DNA of 64,000 nt from Streptomyces sp. CB02366 (GTDB lineage Bacteria; Actinomycetota; Actinomycetes; Streptomycetales; Streptomycetaceae), in assembly GCF_001905905.1 (NCBI RefSeq), contig NZ_LIVT01000001.1, positions 434,001 through 498,000 of the forward strand, in the 5' to 3' direction. Positions 63,927 to 64,000 of this stretch are shown here, piece after piece. Within the stretch, counting starts at the first letter, position 1. Every line of letters starts with the position of its first letter. The position numbers and the translations under genes are program-made. The notes beneath the pieces were generated by a model that saw nothing but the letters and a program-made list of their open reading frames with translations, was not told the origin of the DNA and did no database searches.

Positions 63927-64000
63927 TCAGTCGTCCAGCAGGCCCGACGTCGCGACCAGGTAGCCGAGTTGGGCGCGGCTGTTGCTGCCCAGCCGCTCGG
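63927..64000 (-). CDS. 3' end of a LuxR-type regulator (partial)
   Basis: The last 23 codons read ERLGSNSRAQLGYLVATSGL and LDD before TGA. This is the end of a LuxR/GerE helix-turn-helix (K/RLGV.SRAQL pattern), so the gene continues beyond the window; it could be a response regulator or a stand-alone LuxR protein. Confidence 0.65.
   Translation of the reverse strand, partial: ERLGSNSRAQLGYLVATSGLLDD

Overview
The window reads as high-GC (about 70-75%) Streptomyces chromosomal DNA. Third codon positions are almost always G or C, GTG/TTG starts are common, and many families are typical of the genus: XRE/DUF5753 with DUF397, DUF6879, SpoIIE phosphatases with HATPase anti-sigma kinases, a WhiB-like protein, a DasR-type chitinase operator and polyphosphate glucokinase. 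From memory, the run ychF, DUF6542, ppgK, ispH, xseA, xseB, RutE-like, DUF4245, glpX, whiB-like, DUF1707, class I fumarase matches the Streptomyces coelicolor core order around SCO5044-SCO5061. No rRNA, tRNA or CRISPR array was recognised.

Region 1 (1-7 kb): 3' part of an MMPL/RND transporter, a secreted serine hydrolase, a membrane-anchored hypothetical protein, a GAF-PP2C phosphatase and a CE7 acetyl esterase. Region 2 (7-13 kb) is an accessory island. It holds a Lys/Gly-rich 43-residue peptide immediately upstream of a stand-alone protein-isoaspartate-methyltransferase-like gene (an imiditide-like RiPP pair, the methyltransferase being frameshifted), an XRE/DUF5753 regulator, a DUF6879 gene and several small hypothetical genes. 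Facing them is an XRE/DUF5753-DUF397 pair. Region 3 (13-21.5 kb): a secreted protease that fuses an S33-type alpha/beta hydrolase to a chymotrypsin-like domain, a lipoprotein behind a perfect palindrome, an IS5-like transposase remnant, a VOC/TipA-MerR operon with a MerR-type 19-bp-spacer promoter and an apparently leaderless start, a truncated hydrolase, a peptidoglycan M15 peptidase and two hypothetical proteins.

Region 4 (21.6-33 kb): a Gtr-like glycosylation pair (GT2-GtrA fusion plus a DUF6056 membrane protein), a TPM-domain protein with PspA, a large PAS-GAF-PP2C-HATPase regulator with a second HATPase gene, a NUDIX hydrolase, a SPOR-like protein and a GntR/UTRA regulator. Region 5 (34-50 kb): a GH18 chitinase with a dre site inside its promoter, a subtilase with a P-domain, a threonine-synthase-like enzyme with an internal low-complexity insert, a secreted GH65 enzyme, a two-gene membrane operon, an SPFH/NfeD pair, a secreted beta-propeller protein divergent from a TetR regulator, and a Phd/RelE-type toxin-antitoxin module with a TGTACA operator. 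Region 6 (50-64 kb) is conserved core: ychF, ppgK, ispH, an APC permease, xseAB, a RutE-like nitroreductase, glpX, a WhiB-like gene, a DUF1707 protein, an Fe-S fumarase preceded by a DmdR/IdeR-like iron box, and the 3' end of a LuxR-type regulator.

Two patterns run across the window. First, two genes of the 7-11 kb island each lose frame at one apparently missing G. Second, short GC-rich tandem repeats (8-42 bp units) repeatedly sit at, or run across, the 3' ends of genes.
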